The position numbers and the translations under genes were made by a program. 64,000 bases of DNA from Marinifaba aquimaris (GTDB taxonomy: Bacteria; Pseudomonadota; Gammaproteobacteria; Enterobacterales; Alteromonadaceae). The stretch spans positions 145,198 to 209,197 of the forward strand of contig NZ_JABULX010000005.1 of NCBI RefSeq assembly GCF_013328345.1. The letters run 5' to 3'. Under the pieces are notes generated by a model. That model was not told where the DNA came from. It did no database searches and worked only from the letters and a program-made list of their open reading frames with translations. Of this stretch, positions 9,235-18,800 are shown one piece after another; positions within the stretch are counted from its first letter, which is position 1; each line of letters starts with the position of its first letter.

Positions 9235-9606
9235 TTAACTTGTGATGGGTTCGTTATTTGAGCATCTCATGTAATTAGCAATTAATTTATCGATAGTGTT
9301 TTTCGATGCATAAGTAATTGAAGTATCCGGAAAATATTTGTACTCACATAAATCTTGGTATTGGGACAAAGTTTTGTGGCACTGTTCGACAGATGAGCCA
9401 CCTGTTACTTGGTATAACTCATCATTACACAAGTGGTTGAGTGTTTGATTGGCAACAGCCAATACCTCGTTGCCAGATACAGGGATATTGCGCTCTAGTT
9501 TGCCGCTGATACTCATGAGCTGAGCGTCGGTCGCATTTTGGCTATTGTAGGTTTGGAATCCAAAATAACCGGCTACCACTAGGCTTAAGAAGATAAGCTT
9601 ATCCAT
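9235..9606 (-). CDS. Unknown protein with one N-terminal membrane or signal segment
   Basis: 123 residues. The N-terminal LIFLSLVVAGYFGFQTY segment is a membrane anchor or uncleaved signal. The remaining part holds four Cys residues (LNHLCNDELYQ, VEQCHKTL, DLCEYKYF, MRCSNN), consistent with disulfides in the periplasm. No family is recognised. It lies apart from its neighbours on both sides. Confidence 0.65.
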   Translation of the reverse strand: MDKLIFLSLVVAGYFGFQTYNSQNATDAQLMSISGKLERNIPVSGNEVLAVANQTLNHLCNDELYQVTGGSSVEQCHKTLSQYQDLCEYKYFPDTSITYASKNTIDKLIANYMRCSNNEPITS

Positions 9607-9679
9607 GTTTTCATCCTTGCTATTATTATTTTACCTAAGGCTTTTACTAGCTCTTAGCAATAACCATTCCCAGTTAAAA

Positions 9680-9838
9680 AGTATAATAAATACAATAGGT
9701 TAAGTTTTTTTAAAATTGGGCTTTAATAAATCTGTAAACAATCTCGACAGCGTGAATACCTGTATTAAATGCAGGTTTATCAAGCTGTTAGCAGATGACA
9801 TTTACAGTGGGAGCACGATTTAAGTGCTCCTTTTATTA
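9680..9838 (+). ncRNA. Candidate plus-strand small RNA with its own terminator
   Basis: The gap 9607-9844 has no plus-strand gene, but a terminator that works only on the plus strand lies at 9809-9837. Upstream are a TATAAT-like hexamer (about 9680, after AAAAAG) and a small hairpin ACCTG...CAGGT near 9760-9775. The combination fits a small RNA of about 130 nt. No known RNA family is recognised, and boundaries are approximate. Confidence 0.3.
9809..9837 (+). terminator. Plus-strand rho-independent terminator without an upstream plus-strand gene
   Basis: GGAGCAC (9810-9816) pairs with GTGCTCC (9824-9830) across a 7-nt loop, followed by TTTTATT. On the minus strand there is no T-run, so it does not serve the flanking minus-strand genes in the classical way. 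Confidence 0.7.
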
Positions 9839-9844
9839 AACCTG

Positions 9845-10885
9845 TTATTTAAATTCTTGGCCGATAAATACCAATGCTTCGGCTATGCGTTCTTTTAAGT
9901 TTTCACCGTGCCCGCCTGGGTATACTTTACTCGATAGATCTAAACCTAAGTTACTCAACTCATCGTTGATAAAAGCTAGGCTTTGTAAGCTTTGTTCGCC
10001 TTCTCCTTCACCCATACCGGTGAAGACGGCAAGGTGACTGTAGTCGTTGTTAGCGATTTCAGGCTGGTTAATTTGATATTCGAGGGATAAGTTCGAAATA
10101 GCTTGGAAATCGGCAAAGCTAAAGTTCTGTTTGATAAAGCTAGGTGGGTTACTAACATCATGCGAATTCACTTGTGCTAATGCCATAAAAATATGGGCAA
10201 AGTAGGTCATTTCTTCGCGTTTACCCGTGTAGTTAGCCAGTTGTGGTTGGATGGCACTATAAACACCGGCAAAAGCAGGGGCAGGTAAAGTGCGCAGTAA
10301 CATCCAAGCTGGGCCTGATGCTGTGACGGCACTAAAGAGTTCAGGTCGTTCTAGCATGATACTCAAAGCGCCGTAGCCACCCATTGACTGGCCAAGTAAT
10401 GCGCGGTTATCTGGCGTTGCTAAGGTACGGAACTTAGTATCGATTTGCGGAATTAAATCTTCGATAAAGTAATCACGCCAAAAGCCAGTTACTGGCGAGT
10501 TTTGGTACCAGCCACCAAAGTGGCGAGTATCAAAATCGGCCACAACCACAATTGTTTCAGGCATATCGCCTGCTGAAATTAAACCGTCCAGCATAGGCTG
10601 TAAGTCAGGTTCTACGATATTGGGGTCATCGTTAAAGTATGAACTGGCTAAGCCACCCGCCCCGTGTAACACATAAACAACAGGGTAGTGTTTTTGTCTA
10701 TTTTCATAATAACCACGTGGTAAATAAACGATCACTTCTCGGCCATGATGAAGATGCAATACATTGTTTTTCAAGGCATCGCCTTTGATGTAATGACTTT
10801 CGACTAACCCGTGATCTGGATAGACATCCGCTTGGGCAGTAAAACCAATTAATGAGAGTAAAAATAGCGCCATTTTAAATTTCAT
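9845..10885 (-). CDS. Exported esterase (esterase D / feruloyl-esterase-like)
   Basis: 346 residues from the chosen start. The signal peptide MKFKMALFLLSLIGFTAQA gives the mature N-terminus near DVYPDHG. The fold is that of the putative-esterase family: VIVYLPRGYYE-type strand, YPVVYVLHGAGG (oxyanion region), the GQSMGGYGAL nucleophile elbow and a C-terminal GGHGENLKERI with the catalytic His. The start at 10885 is preferred over an upstream one at 10948 because it begins the signal peptide and has an AAGGAAG ribosome-binding site. It is divergent from an AraC-type regulator gene at 11129 (243 nt apart), a plausible controller. Confidence 0.82.
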   Translation of the reverse strand: MKFKMALFLLSLIGFTAQADVYPDHGLVESHYIKGDALKNNVLHLHHGREVIVYLPRGYYENRQKHYPVVYVLHGAGGLASSYFNDDPNIVEPDLQPMLDGLISAGDMPETIVVVADFDTRHFGGWYQNSPVTGFWRDYFIEDLIPQIDTKFRTLATPDNRALLGQSMGGYGALSIMLERPELFSAVTASGPAWMLLRTLPAPAFAGVYSAIQPQLANYTGKREEMTYFAHIFMALAQVNSHDVSNPPSFIKQNFSFADFQAISNLSLEYQINQPEIANNDYSHLAVFTGMGEGEGEQSLQSLAFINDELSNLGLDLSSKVYPGGHGENLKERIAEALVFIGQEFK

Positions 10886-11128
10886 TTTTTCTTCCTTACT
10901 TATTTGAGTGATTGGCTTTATTAACGTGATTGCTTGTTTTATGAACAAGTCGTAACATCAAGCTTTAATAAAGTTGATTTACCCTAACCGATTGCAAGGT
11001 GTGGAATTTGTCGTTCGTTAAAATGACTTGTTTTTTATATTTATTATTGTAAAACATAGTGTTAACTAAGTAATTCTTAGCTAAGTGACCATAGATTCAC
11101 ACGGAAAAAGATAGATAAGAGAGTAAAT

Positions 11129-12172
11129 ATGTTGGCTGAATCACTGAAAGCGTTTTATTTAATCAGCGCAGTGTTGGTTTTCTTTATTTCACTGTCGTTA
11201 GTGCTGATTCAGAAGGGAATATCTAGGCAGCAAGGCATTCAACTCAGCGTCTTTTGGATTTTGATATTAACCCCATTATCTGAGTATTTTTATCTAGCGT
11301 TTGGTCATTTTCCTTGGGTCATTGGTGCGATTACCTATGGCTCTATTTTATTGATCGGTCCGCTTATTTACATTGCTTATCGCTTTGAAGAACAGCCCGA
11401 TAACCCTTTACCTAATTACTACCTGCATTTCTTACCTTTTGTTGTGTTTTACACCGCGGCATTGATTGACCCTAAAGGTATTCCAAATGCGTTAATCATA
11501 ATGTATATCGCACAAATTCTGGCTTACCAATATGTTCTTGGACGTCGTGTATGGAGCTTTTTTGCCAATAAGCAGCCTCTGGCTAATAACCCGCAAAGCC
11601 TAGTAAATATCAATGCACTTTGTTTGTTTTACCTATTGGTTGCCACGGCTTATCAAACCCAAATTACCCTATATGCGATGCAATCTGATTTACTCCGGTT
11701 GATTTGGGATATCACCAATATTTTCACCTTTATTTATGTGGTGTTATTGGCCGCGGGTTACATTCGTTTTATTCGTTCGCAATTGGCTAATAACAATAAA
11801 AAAGTACGTGAACACGAGCTCAGTAACACCGTAGTGGTTGAACAAAAAACAGCGATAAAACAGTTGTTTGAGCGAGAGAAATTACATTTAAATAATGAAC
11901 TATCTCTCAGTGATTTAGCTGAGCAACTCGATCTGACTCAGCATCAAACCTCAGAGCTGCTGAATGAACATATGGGCACCAATTTTTATGAGCTGCTCAA
12001 TCAGTATCGAGTGCAAAGTGCTGCAGAAATGCTAAAAAGCCGACCGCAGGCTGAGTCGATGACAGATATCTTTTTAGCTGCGGGTTTCAACAATAAAAAC
12101 ACCTTTTATCGCGAGTTTAAAAAGGTGTATTCGATTCCACCTGGTGAGTTCAGAGCTAAGTTGCTAAGTTAG
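11129..12172 (+). CDS. AraC-family regulator with N-terminal membrane domain
   Basis: 347 residues. The N-terminal about 215 residues hold six or seven hydrophobic helices (AFYLISAVLVFFISLSLVLI, part shown, and others to about FIYVVLLAAGYIRFI). A short linker leads to a C-terminal AraC-type double helix-turn-helix (about 250-345): LSLSDLAEQLDLTQHQTSELL as first HTH, then MTDIFLAAGFNNKNTFYREF as the conserved second HTH. This is the membrane AraC type, thought to sense at the membrane. Ribosome-binding site AAGAGAG. The 3' end overlaps the convergent acetyltransferase gene by 17 bp. Confidence 0.87.
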   Translation: MLAESLKAFYLISAVLVFFISLSLVLIQKGISRQQGIQLSVFWILILTPLSEYFYLAFGHFPWVIGAITYGSILLIGPLIYIAYRFEEQPDNPLPNYYLHFLPFVVFYTAALIDPKGIPNALIIMYIAQILAYQYVLGRRVWSFFANKQPLANNPQSLVNINALCLFYLLVATAYQTQITLYAMQSDLLRLIWDITNIFTFIYVVLLAAGYIRFIRSQLANNNKKVREHELSNTVVVEQKTAIKQLFEREKLHLNNELSLSDLAEQLDLTQHQTSELLNEHMGTNFYELLNQYRVQSAAEMLKSRPQAESMTDIFLAAGFNNKNTFYREFKKVYSIPPGEFRAKLLS

Positions 12173-12722
12173 TTTTTATCACCCGCGCTGGATTACCAGC
12201 AATGATCAGGTTATCAGCAAAGCTTTTGGTGACCACAGAACCTGCGCCCACAATGACATTGTTACCCAGCGTGACGCCTGGGTTGATGGTGACGTGTCCA
12301 CCTAGCCAGCAGTCATCACCAATCGTGATAGGCTTGGCATATTCCAAGCCATTGGCTCGCTTTACTGGGTCTAATGGATGCGTGGCGGTATAAATCCCAA
12401 CTTGTGGGCCAATAAAGCAATTTTTGCCAATGCGAACTTCTGCTACATCTAAAATGACGCAGCCGAAATTAGTATAAAAATTATCTCCAACATGAATGTT
12501 CTCACCGTAATCACAGTGAAATGGCGACTCAATGTGAATACGCTCTGTTGATGAACCTAACAGCTGTTTAATTAGATGTTGGCGCGTTTCAACTTGCGCC
12601 ATACTGGTTTGATTCAGCGTTTCAAGCTTTAACCTTGCGTCCATACGCAGCGCAGTTAATTGCACATTACTTGGATCATAAAGCTGACCCGCCAACATTT
12701 TAGATAACTCAGACACTGACAA
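12156..12722 (-). CDS. Sugar O-acetyltransferase, maltose acetyltransferase type
   Basis: 188 residues. The N-terminal helical cap (MSVSELSKMLAGQLYDPSNV) is that of the Maa/NodL group. It is followed by a left-handed beta-helix of hexapeptide repeats (for example IHVGDNFYTNFGCVILDVAE, VRIGKNCFIGPQVGIYTATH) with the active-site His in TATHPLD, then WLGGHVTINPGVTLGNNVIV and a closing VIAGNPARVIK-type end (LIIAGNPARVIK). Acetyl-CoA is the donor and sugars are the acceptors. It follows the nitrilase-like lipoprotein gene by 69 nt on the same strand, so it may be read as the tail of the corrinoid operon, but a functional link is not obvious. Confidence 0.85.
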   Translation of the reverse strand: MSVSELSKMLAGQLYDPSNVQLTALRMDARLKLETLNQTSMAQVETRQHLIKQLLGSSTERIHIESPFHCDYGENIHVGDNFYTNFGCVILDVAEVRIGKNCFIGPQVGIYTATHPLDPVKRANGLEYAKPITIGDDCWLGGHVTINPGVTLGNNVIVGAGSVVTKSFADNLIIAGNPARVIKTNLAT

Positions 12723-12791
12723 CCTCTGGTTAATATTGCCTCTTTTGGGTAGGACTCAATTAACAAAAATTAGTTTAGTTAGCGCACTTAT

Positions 12792-13691
12792 TTAATTACC
12801 GGCAAGCGGATATCGCTGAATATTAGCGAGTGTTTGTGTTGCTAAGTCGAGTTCAAAAACAACCAGTTGGTCGCTTGTTGAGCTGTGCTCTAAAATGCGT
12901 TTGCCCGTTGTTGATTCGGTTGGAAAAGCTGGCTTTGCAGGAACGCTCACCACGCTTTTGGCTTGGCGCATGTCTAGGCTTTCTTCAATACCGTGGCGGT
13001 TGTTAACTATGATAGGTACACCGCTTTGTTGCGCTCTATCTTCCCAAGTTGTTCCTGGGCCATACAATCCAGGTGCCCAGTTAGCACTTGAAATCAACAG
13101 CTCTGCGCCTTGTTCAGTTAACCGTTGGGTATGTGTTGTAGGCCAAGCATCGGCACAGATGAGCAGGCCAACTTGAGTTTCATCTACCTCAACTAAGGTG
13201 GGTGTTTTGCCTTTACTCGACCACGCTTCTGAACCGGGAATGGTATTTATTTTGCGGTGACGGGCTAACACTTCACCTTGTCTATCAATTACAAATAAAG
13301 TGTTATAGCTCAACTCTGTGGTTGGATCTTTTTCGAGATGACTTAAAAACAAAACCAAGTCGAGTTGATCTGCAGTTTGTTGCAAGCTTTGGGTATAGCT
13401 ATCAGTCCCCGGTTTTATCCAGTCAGTACCTAAGGTGTAGCGAAAGCGGTAGCCTGTTAGTGTCAGCTCAGGCGTAACCACCCAGTGTACGCCATGTTGC
13501 TTGGCAAGCTGCATGCCTTGCTTCACTCGTTCGGTATTGGCCGTTAAATCGGCTGTTGTGGTTGCCCATTTAGGCGCGATATGCAACAGGCCTACTGTGA
13601 TTGTTGAGGCTTTGGGTTCACTGGTTTTTAACTGGGTCTGACTACAACCAATCAATGTGGTAATGAACAGAAGTGGAATCAATTTTTTCAT
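12792..13691 (-). CDS. Nitrilase-superfamily (carbon-nitrogen hydrolase) lipoprotein
   Basis: 299 residues. The signal MKKLIPLLFITTLIGCSQT carries a lipobox LIGC (Cys16 lipidated; Ser at +2 favours outer-membrane sorting). The nitrilase triad is complete: Glu75 (VTPELTLTGY), Lys147 (ARHRKINTIPGSE) and Cys179 (GLLICADAWP). Family members hydrolyse amides or nitriles or condense amides. The gene begins 3 nt after the stop of the exported CbiZ gene, so it is co-transcribed with the riboswitch-led operon. Amidase action on a corrinoid side chain or linker is an attractive idea but is only inference. A general periplasmic amidase is the simple alternative. Confidence 0.85.
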   Translation of the reverse strand: MKKLIPLLFITTLIGCSQTQLKTSEPKASTITVGLLHIAPKWATTTADLTANTERVKQGMQLAKQHGVHWVVTPELTLTGYRFRYTLGTDWIKPGTDSYTQSLQQTADQLDLVLFLSHLEKDPTTELSYNTLFVIDRQGEVLARHRKINTIPGSEAWSSKGKTPTLVEVDETQVGLLICADAWPTTHTQRLTEQGAELLISSANWAPGLYGPGTTWEDRAQQSGVPIIVNNRHGIEESLDMRQAKSVVSVPAKPAFPTESTTGKRILEHSSTSDQLVVFELDLATQTLANIQRYPLAGN

Positions 13692-13694
13692 TTT

Positions 13695-15026
13695 TTAGCG
13701 CCATTTATATTGCCAGCCCAATGCTAGCGCGTGAGTAAATAACTCGATAAAAGCTTGCTGTTGTTCATGTTGAGTTGCTTGTTGTTTCAGTGCAGCAGGA
13801 GGCAGTTCAAGTTGTTGCCAAAAGGTTGGCCAGTGCTGAGGTTTTGCTGATAATGCTACTGCAATTTGCGCTGCTTGGTCGCGAAATACCTCGGCTTGGA
13901 TCGCTACAGGTAGCGCTTGGTATTGCCATTTATCTAATACACTTGCGTAGGCATACGCGCTGGCACTGAGTCTGGCGTCGTTAATCAGAGCATTGATATT
14001 TTGCTCGGCTAAATCGTATTCACTGCTTGGTAGATGTGTTTGTAAATGCTCTAGTAAGCGGTTTTTACTCAAACCAAATCGCGCGAGCGCATGCAAAACA
14101 TTGTGATGTTGCACCGCATCCATTTTATTTTGCCAAAGTAGTGCATCAAGCACCGCTTTTTTAACCGTTTTTCCAACGAGTTCACCCAGTTTTAAATGGC
14201 CACTGGCACTGGGAAGTGCAGGACTGTCGAGACTAATAGGCGAGGCAATGATCAGCTGATCGGTTCCCGTTCCCGTGGCTAAATGGCTTGATTGGCCACT
14301 GCCGATACTCAGCTCGCTCAGTGCTGCTGATTTGGCTTCTGTCGCTAACATAGCAATTTTTTGCTGTGCTCCATGACTGACCGCCTTATTGACCAATACC
14401 ATAATATTGATCGTGCCCTGATGGTCTGTTTTAGGTTGTGTTTGTTGTGGCACAGCTTTGTTCTTTTTCGGTACTCTGGGCGTTGGTTGTACTTTTTTAT
14501 TTGATACCTTTTGGCCATCAATTTGCTGGTACCAACGGGTATTATCACCGGCCCTTAGAGCATTGTTTTTAACCCCTGCCGTAGCAAAGACAGTGACCGT
14601 TAAATCTTTGAAACTGTTAGATACGCTGGCCATTTGTTGCATGTTGGCCGCTGTGCCCATTAACGCCATTTCATTGGGATTGATGGCTAATCTTTTGGCT
14701 ATGGTAGTGTGATAACTTTCTCGACTTTGGCTAATTTGCGCCATAAATCGCTGGTTATCACCTTTGGCTTCCATACTTTGATGATTGACCAGATAACGAA
14801 TATTTTCAGACTGACCTCCGTTGTAGCTAGAAGTTGAGATCACTTGATGTGGTGTCAGTAGCTCTACAATAAAGTACTGCCCTTGGCGACTAGCTCGATA
14901 AGCGTCACTTTGGCTAATAACTGTTTGGTGGCTTAAACCTTGTGCTTGGGTGGCTGCGTTTGCCGAGCCTGATAAAACTGCCCAGCCTGTCACTAAGGCT
15001 GCGAATAACCCGTATTTAGTTGCCAT
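13695..15026 (-). CDS. cbiZ: Exported CbiZ-type adenosylcobinamide amidohydrolase
   Basis: 443 residues. CbiZ cleaves the aminopropanol amide of (adenosyl)cobinamide and some complete corrinoids, giving cobyric acid for remodelling. Family motifs are in order: VISTSSYNGG (62-71), LMGTAANMQ (122-130), ATAGVKNNALRAGD (148-161), GTINIMVLVN (204-213), TEAKSAAL (229-236) and ATGTGTD (250-256). A Gln/Pro/Lys-rich insert (about 171-200) splits the domain, and about 170 extra helical residues follow it. Unusually, the start ([20 protein letters not shown], then SANA-AT) is a Sec signal peptide, which places it in the periplasm; usual CbiZ proteins are cytoplasmic. Its ATG overlaps the DUF2149 gene by 11 nt and has an AGGAG site 8 nt upstream. 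Family assignment is strong and location is a sequence-based prediction. Confidence 0.83.
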   Translation of the reverse strand: MATKYGLFAALVTGWAVLSGSANAATQAQGLSHQTVISQSDAYRASRQGQYFIVELLTPHQVISTSSYNGGQSENIRYLVNHQSMEAKGDNQRFMAQISQSRESYHTTIAKRLAINPNEMALMGTAANMQQMASVSNSFKDLTVTVFATAGVKNNALRAGDNTRWYQQIDGQKVSNKKVQPTPRVPKKNKAVPQQTQPKTDHQGTINIMVLVNKAVSHGAQQKIAMLATEAKSAALSELSIGSGQSSHLATGTGTDQLIIASPISLDSPALPSASGHLKLGELVGKTVKKAVLDALLWQNKMDAVQHHNVLHALARFGLSKNRLLEHLQTHLPSSEYDLAEQNINALINDARLSASAYAYASVLDKWQYQALPVAIQAEVFRDQAAQIAVALSAKPQHWPTFWQQLELPPAALKQQATQHEQQQAFIELFTHALALGWQYKWR

Positions 15027-15369
15027 TGGCTTGCTCCTGACTAATTAAGATCAGCTTGCCGGTTTTGGGGTCTTTATACACTTGACCAAGTGATTCCATG
15101 CCTTGATGGTTTCCCTGTATGGCTTGCTTAAGCGAATCTGGTGTATCGACTAATTCTTTACCGGTCGATACTTGAATTGTCTGTTGCTGATTGGGAGTGA
15201 TGTTGAGCTTTTTTTGCAGTTCAGGGCTTTGTGCGACTAAAGCCAACATTAAACCCAAAGAGAACACCAACATCACATCCATGATATTGGCAAAACCTGC
15301 CAGTGGGTCATTATCGTCTTCGGCAAAATGTGAGCTTTGCCAAGATGGCTTTTGCTTTGGGTTAGCCAT
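15016..15369 (-). CDS. DUF2149 protein, ExbD-like partner of the channel protein
   Basis: 117 residues from the chosen start. After a polar N-terminus it has [20 protein letters not shown] and then [12 protein letters not shown], a single membrane helix with an acidic residue at its beginning, which recalls the proton-carrying Asp of ExbD/TolR. The remaining about 75 residues are periplasmic. DUF2149 proteins are known beside CobN-like and ExbB-like genes. The start at 15369 is chosen over 15384 because a GAGG site lies 8 nt upstream and the ATG overlaps the upstream stop by 8 nt. It probably forms a motor with the product of the gene at 15362. Confidence 0.78.
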   Translation of the reverse strand: MANPKQKPSWQSSHFAEDDNDPLAGFANIMDVMLVFSLGLMLALVAQSPELQKKLNITPNQQQTIQVSTGKELVDTPDSLKQAIQGNHQGMESLGQVYKDPKTGKLILISQEQANGN

Positions 15370-15856
15370 TGTCAGCGACCTCATCGCAATCGGTGATCAG
15401 TTGCCAAGTTTGATCGTACCAACGACGGCGCACACGCCCTAAAACATAAGCGATTAAGCCCACCAATAAACCAATCACTGTGGTATCAAATGCGACAGTC
15501 AGTGCCGTGGCTAAAATATCAATATTGCCTGAACCTAAAGCGGTTAAACCTGGGCCAAGTGGAATCAGCGTACCCATCAAGCCTAAAATAGGACCAGAGC
15601 GGGCTAGTAAATCTACTCGCTCTAATCGCTTTGCTGCATAGTTTTGAAATGTCTGCTGTAACTGGTTTTGCGCTTTAGCACTGAGCGTTTTTTTGGCAAC
15701 ATTGCGATAGGTTTTTAGTGTATTAAAACGCTCTGCCACTAACTGACCTAGCTCCCATAAAATGGCTATCAGCGTTAGAGCCAGCGCAAAAATAACAGGA
15801 TAAAGCAGCCAAGCAACCACTTGGTGTAACATGCCGAGTATTAAGCCGTGGTCCAT
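15362..15856 (-). CDS. MotA/TolQ/ExbB-family proton-channel protein
   Basis: 164 residues. An N-terminal helix (about 7-32: [20 protein letters not shown]) is followed by a cytoplasmic stretch (about 35-80) and then two helices with the family hallmark [17 protein letters not shown] and [20 protein letters not shown], ending in a basic tail. ExbB/TolQ proteins use the proton gradient to drive a partner that reaches into the periplasm; here the partner is probably the DUF2149 protein. It begins 4 nt after the CobN-like gene and overlaps the DUF2149 gene, so all three are translationally linked. Confidence 0.85.
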   Translation of the reverse strand: MDHGLILGMLHQVVAWLLYPVIFALALTLIAILWELGQLVAERFNTLKTYRNVAKKTLSAKAQNQLQQTFQNYAAKRLERVDLLARSGPILGLMGTLIPLGPGLTALGSGNIDILATALTVAFDTTVIGLLVGLIAYVLGRVRRRWYDQTWQLITDCDEVADNG

Positions 15857-15860
15857 TTTT

Positions 15861-18800
15861 TTATTCCTTATCTAAGCTTTGCTGTAATCGCTGGCTTAAC
15901 TGACGGTTTCGATAAAATCCCGCCAACAAGAGTAGTGCGACTACTATAGCTAAATATACCTGCCAATGACGGAATTGGGCTTCTTCACCTTGCTGATTTT
16001 CACTCGCCTCTGTTGCTTGAGAATCAACGCTTTGTTGTTCAGTTGTAGGGGCTTGTTTAGCCTTATCGGTTTCAGTTAATTCAATTTCACTGATGCGATG
16101 GACTTGTACATCTTGTTCTGCCGTATTGCCTTTTGCAGATGCTATCGCTTGTTTGATAACTTGCCATTTGTCTGCTGCTAAGTGTTCGGCTAACCAAGGT
16201 AACATAGGGTTATCAGGGTCAGTATGACCACTACCTGGTAAGCCATTTTGGTCAACTAAATCAGCAAATTCTGTGGCAAGTTGCTCAATGGTTGCAGCAT
16301 CTGCTTGCCAAAAACCTTTGTGCACTGCCACTAACATGATCGCTAGCATGTTGCTTTTCACATGGGCGTTGTGGCCTTGGCTTAAAAACTTATCGAGCTC
16401 AAGTTGGTATTTATCATCTATGTATACCGCTTTGACTTCCTGCCAAGCCCAGTCACCGACTAAGGTTGGATTGGTAACTTGCCAACCCCAAAGGTATTCT
16501 AAAAATTCATTACCCATGGTGCGCGCACCAGCATAGTCATGTTTCATTAAACCTTTCAGCCACTCTGGGTTTAAGAAACGACCGCGCAATTCTTGCCTTA
16601 ACGCCAAACCCAGTGGGCGGGTTTTGATTTTAGCTGGGTCGGAATGATCAATCACAAAGTTATTTGGCGCCTTACCTGTAATTGACTCTATCGCTAAGCT
16701 TAAGCCGCCTAAATAATCAAATGCATCATTGTTGTCGATTAAGCCGTACAAGTTACTAGAGCGGCCAAAGTAAGTGTTTTCGACATTCGATAATACCGAC
16801 TTAAATGCTGCTTGAGCCGGTGCGCCAAAGCCTCTATTGCCGTAGCTGTGGCCTAAGCGGCGCAGGTAAACTTGCGCGAGTTCTTCGCGCTTTTGCCAAG
16901 CGCCAGAGCGTTCAACTAAGCGGTTAATACCTGCTCCATAGCTACCCGGTGCATCGCCAAATACTCTCAAACTGGCCGAGATACCGGCTTGTTTAGCATC
17001 TACATCAGCTAGCAATAATGCTTGAGCTTGTTTAACCCAATGAGCTGCTACTTGGTTTGTTGATAATGGCTCAGTCCCACCTTGTGCTAATTTACCTAAA
17101 CTAGCTAGCGCTTCTGATAACGCTAAGCTGAGCGCGGGATAATCTCGGCGGATCGTATCGCTACTGGCATCGAGAGCGAGTAATACGGCTTTATCGAGCA
17201 ATACCATTTGCTGACCATATAAATCTCTAAACAAGCCAGATGTTGTAAAAACAATGTCTCGTCTCACTTTATTGCCATCAATTGCGGCTGTTTGATGTTT
17301 TAACCCTTTGACCAAACCACGACTGTTCCAAATGGGTTCCAGCCCTAACATATCGAGGCCAAAAGCAATCATCACACCTTCATCTCTCACTACATCTGAT
17401 GCCCATAAGATCACAGCTTCGCTTTTCTCTGCATTTTGGCTGTTGTTACTGCTAGCGGCTTGCGCCATTTCTTGACCTAACTGCCAAGCCACTCGACTGG
17501 GAATCAATGAGCTATCTAACGCATAAAAGTTACGACCAGTTGGTAAACTCGCCGGACTTCTAATTGGGTCATTACCTTGACCAGGTGCGATATAGCCACC
17601 ATCTAAGCCTTTGATTAAACCGGTCATTTCTGCTTGGGGTGATTGCTTTAATAAAGCCGTTAGCTGCGCTTTGCTTAATGAGGTTGTTGTTGATGCATAG
17701 CTTGCGTTAACGGTTTCATCGTCTTGGGTAGCATTATTATCGGCACTTTTCGATAACATGGATTCGATCATCATATCGATAGCATTGGCTTGCCAATCTT
17801 GGCCAAATACATGTAAACCCAAAGGCATAAAGCGCTCTTGTAAATCGGTCAGGTAATGACCCACTTCGTGTACCAGCATGTCATCATCCACTTCATCAAA
17901 GCTGATCCCCATGACGGCCAGCTCTGCAGACATGGCTTCGGCCAGTTCGTCTTTTAGCTCCAACGCGTCCACTTTTTCTAGGATCTGCTTCATTAAACGC
18001 TGAGCGACAAGTTCGTTATCGCCACTGCTGTGATTGGCTTCAAAGCTTTCAACTAGCTGGCGCAATTGCAGTAATTCATCATACAAAGGCGTGCTGGCAA
18101 GTGGTGGCGTTAAGTGATCGACCATAACCGCTAGGCCGCGACGTTTTGCTTGAATACCTTCACCAACCCCATCAACGATATACGGATAAATCCCCGGGAC
18201 ATCACCTGCAATAATGCGCGAATAGTCATCTGCTGCGACACCCACAGAGCGGCGAGGTAAAAACTCATAAGTTGAGTGACGACCTAAATGCACAAAGGCA
18301 TCGGCTTTAAATTGGTTTTTGAGGTAATGATAAAACGCCAAGTATTGATGCGGCGGCGGAAACGCTAAATTAGCGTGTAATAGTTCTTCGTTAATTTCCC
18401 AACCACGCGGTGGTTGTGGACCAATAAATACATTGCCAAAGGTTAAACCTGGCAGTAATAGTTGGTCTTGATAAACCATAACCTGACCCGGTGCTTGACC
18501 CCAGCCACCTAAGCCTTCGATGCCCGTTTGTTGAATGGCACTGATTAGCTTAGGTGCATTGCTCATGCACTGTGTGGTATCTACCTTGTCTATTGTGTTG
18601 TGATAACAGGTTTCTAATTCATCCAATAAGGCTAGTGCGCGTTCCCGACCTTTGTGATCAACGCCTTCTAGCAAGTGGTGCATTTCTTCAATAGCGTGGT
18701 GAACAATGTCATCTGCCAGTGCGGTTTTACCTGCTGTGATAGCGGTTGTTAGTTGTTGATGCAATAAACCAAATGGTCCTTGCTCCATTTCATAGCGCAC

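Noticed and set aside
10718..10732. CCACGTGG palindrome as a further parS site
   Set aside because: The flanks (ATAA...TAAA) do not match the TGTTnCACGTGnAACA pattern; it is inside the esterase coding sequence.
13775..14712. Several open frames opposite the cbiZ and other corrinoid genes
   Set aside because: They lie antisense to well-supported genes and have no family features.
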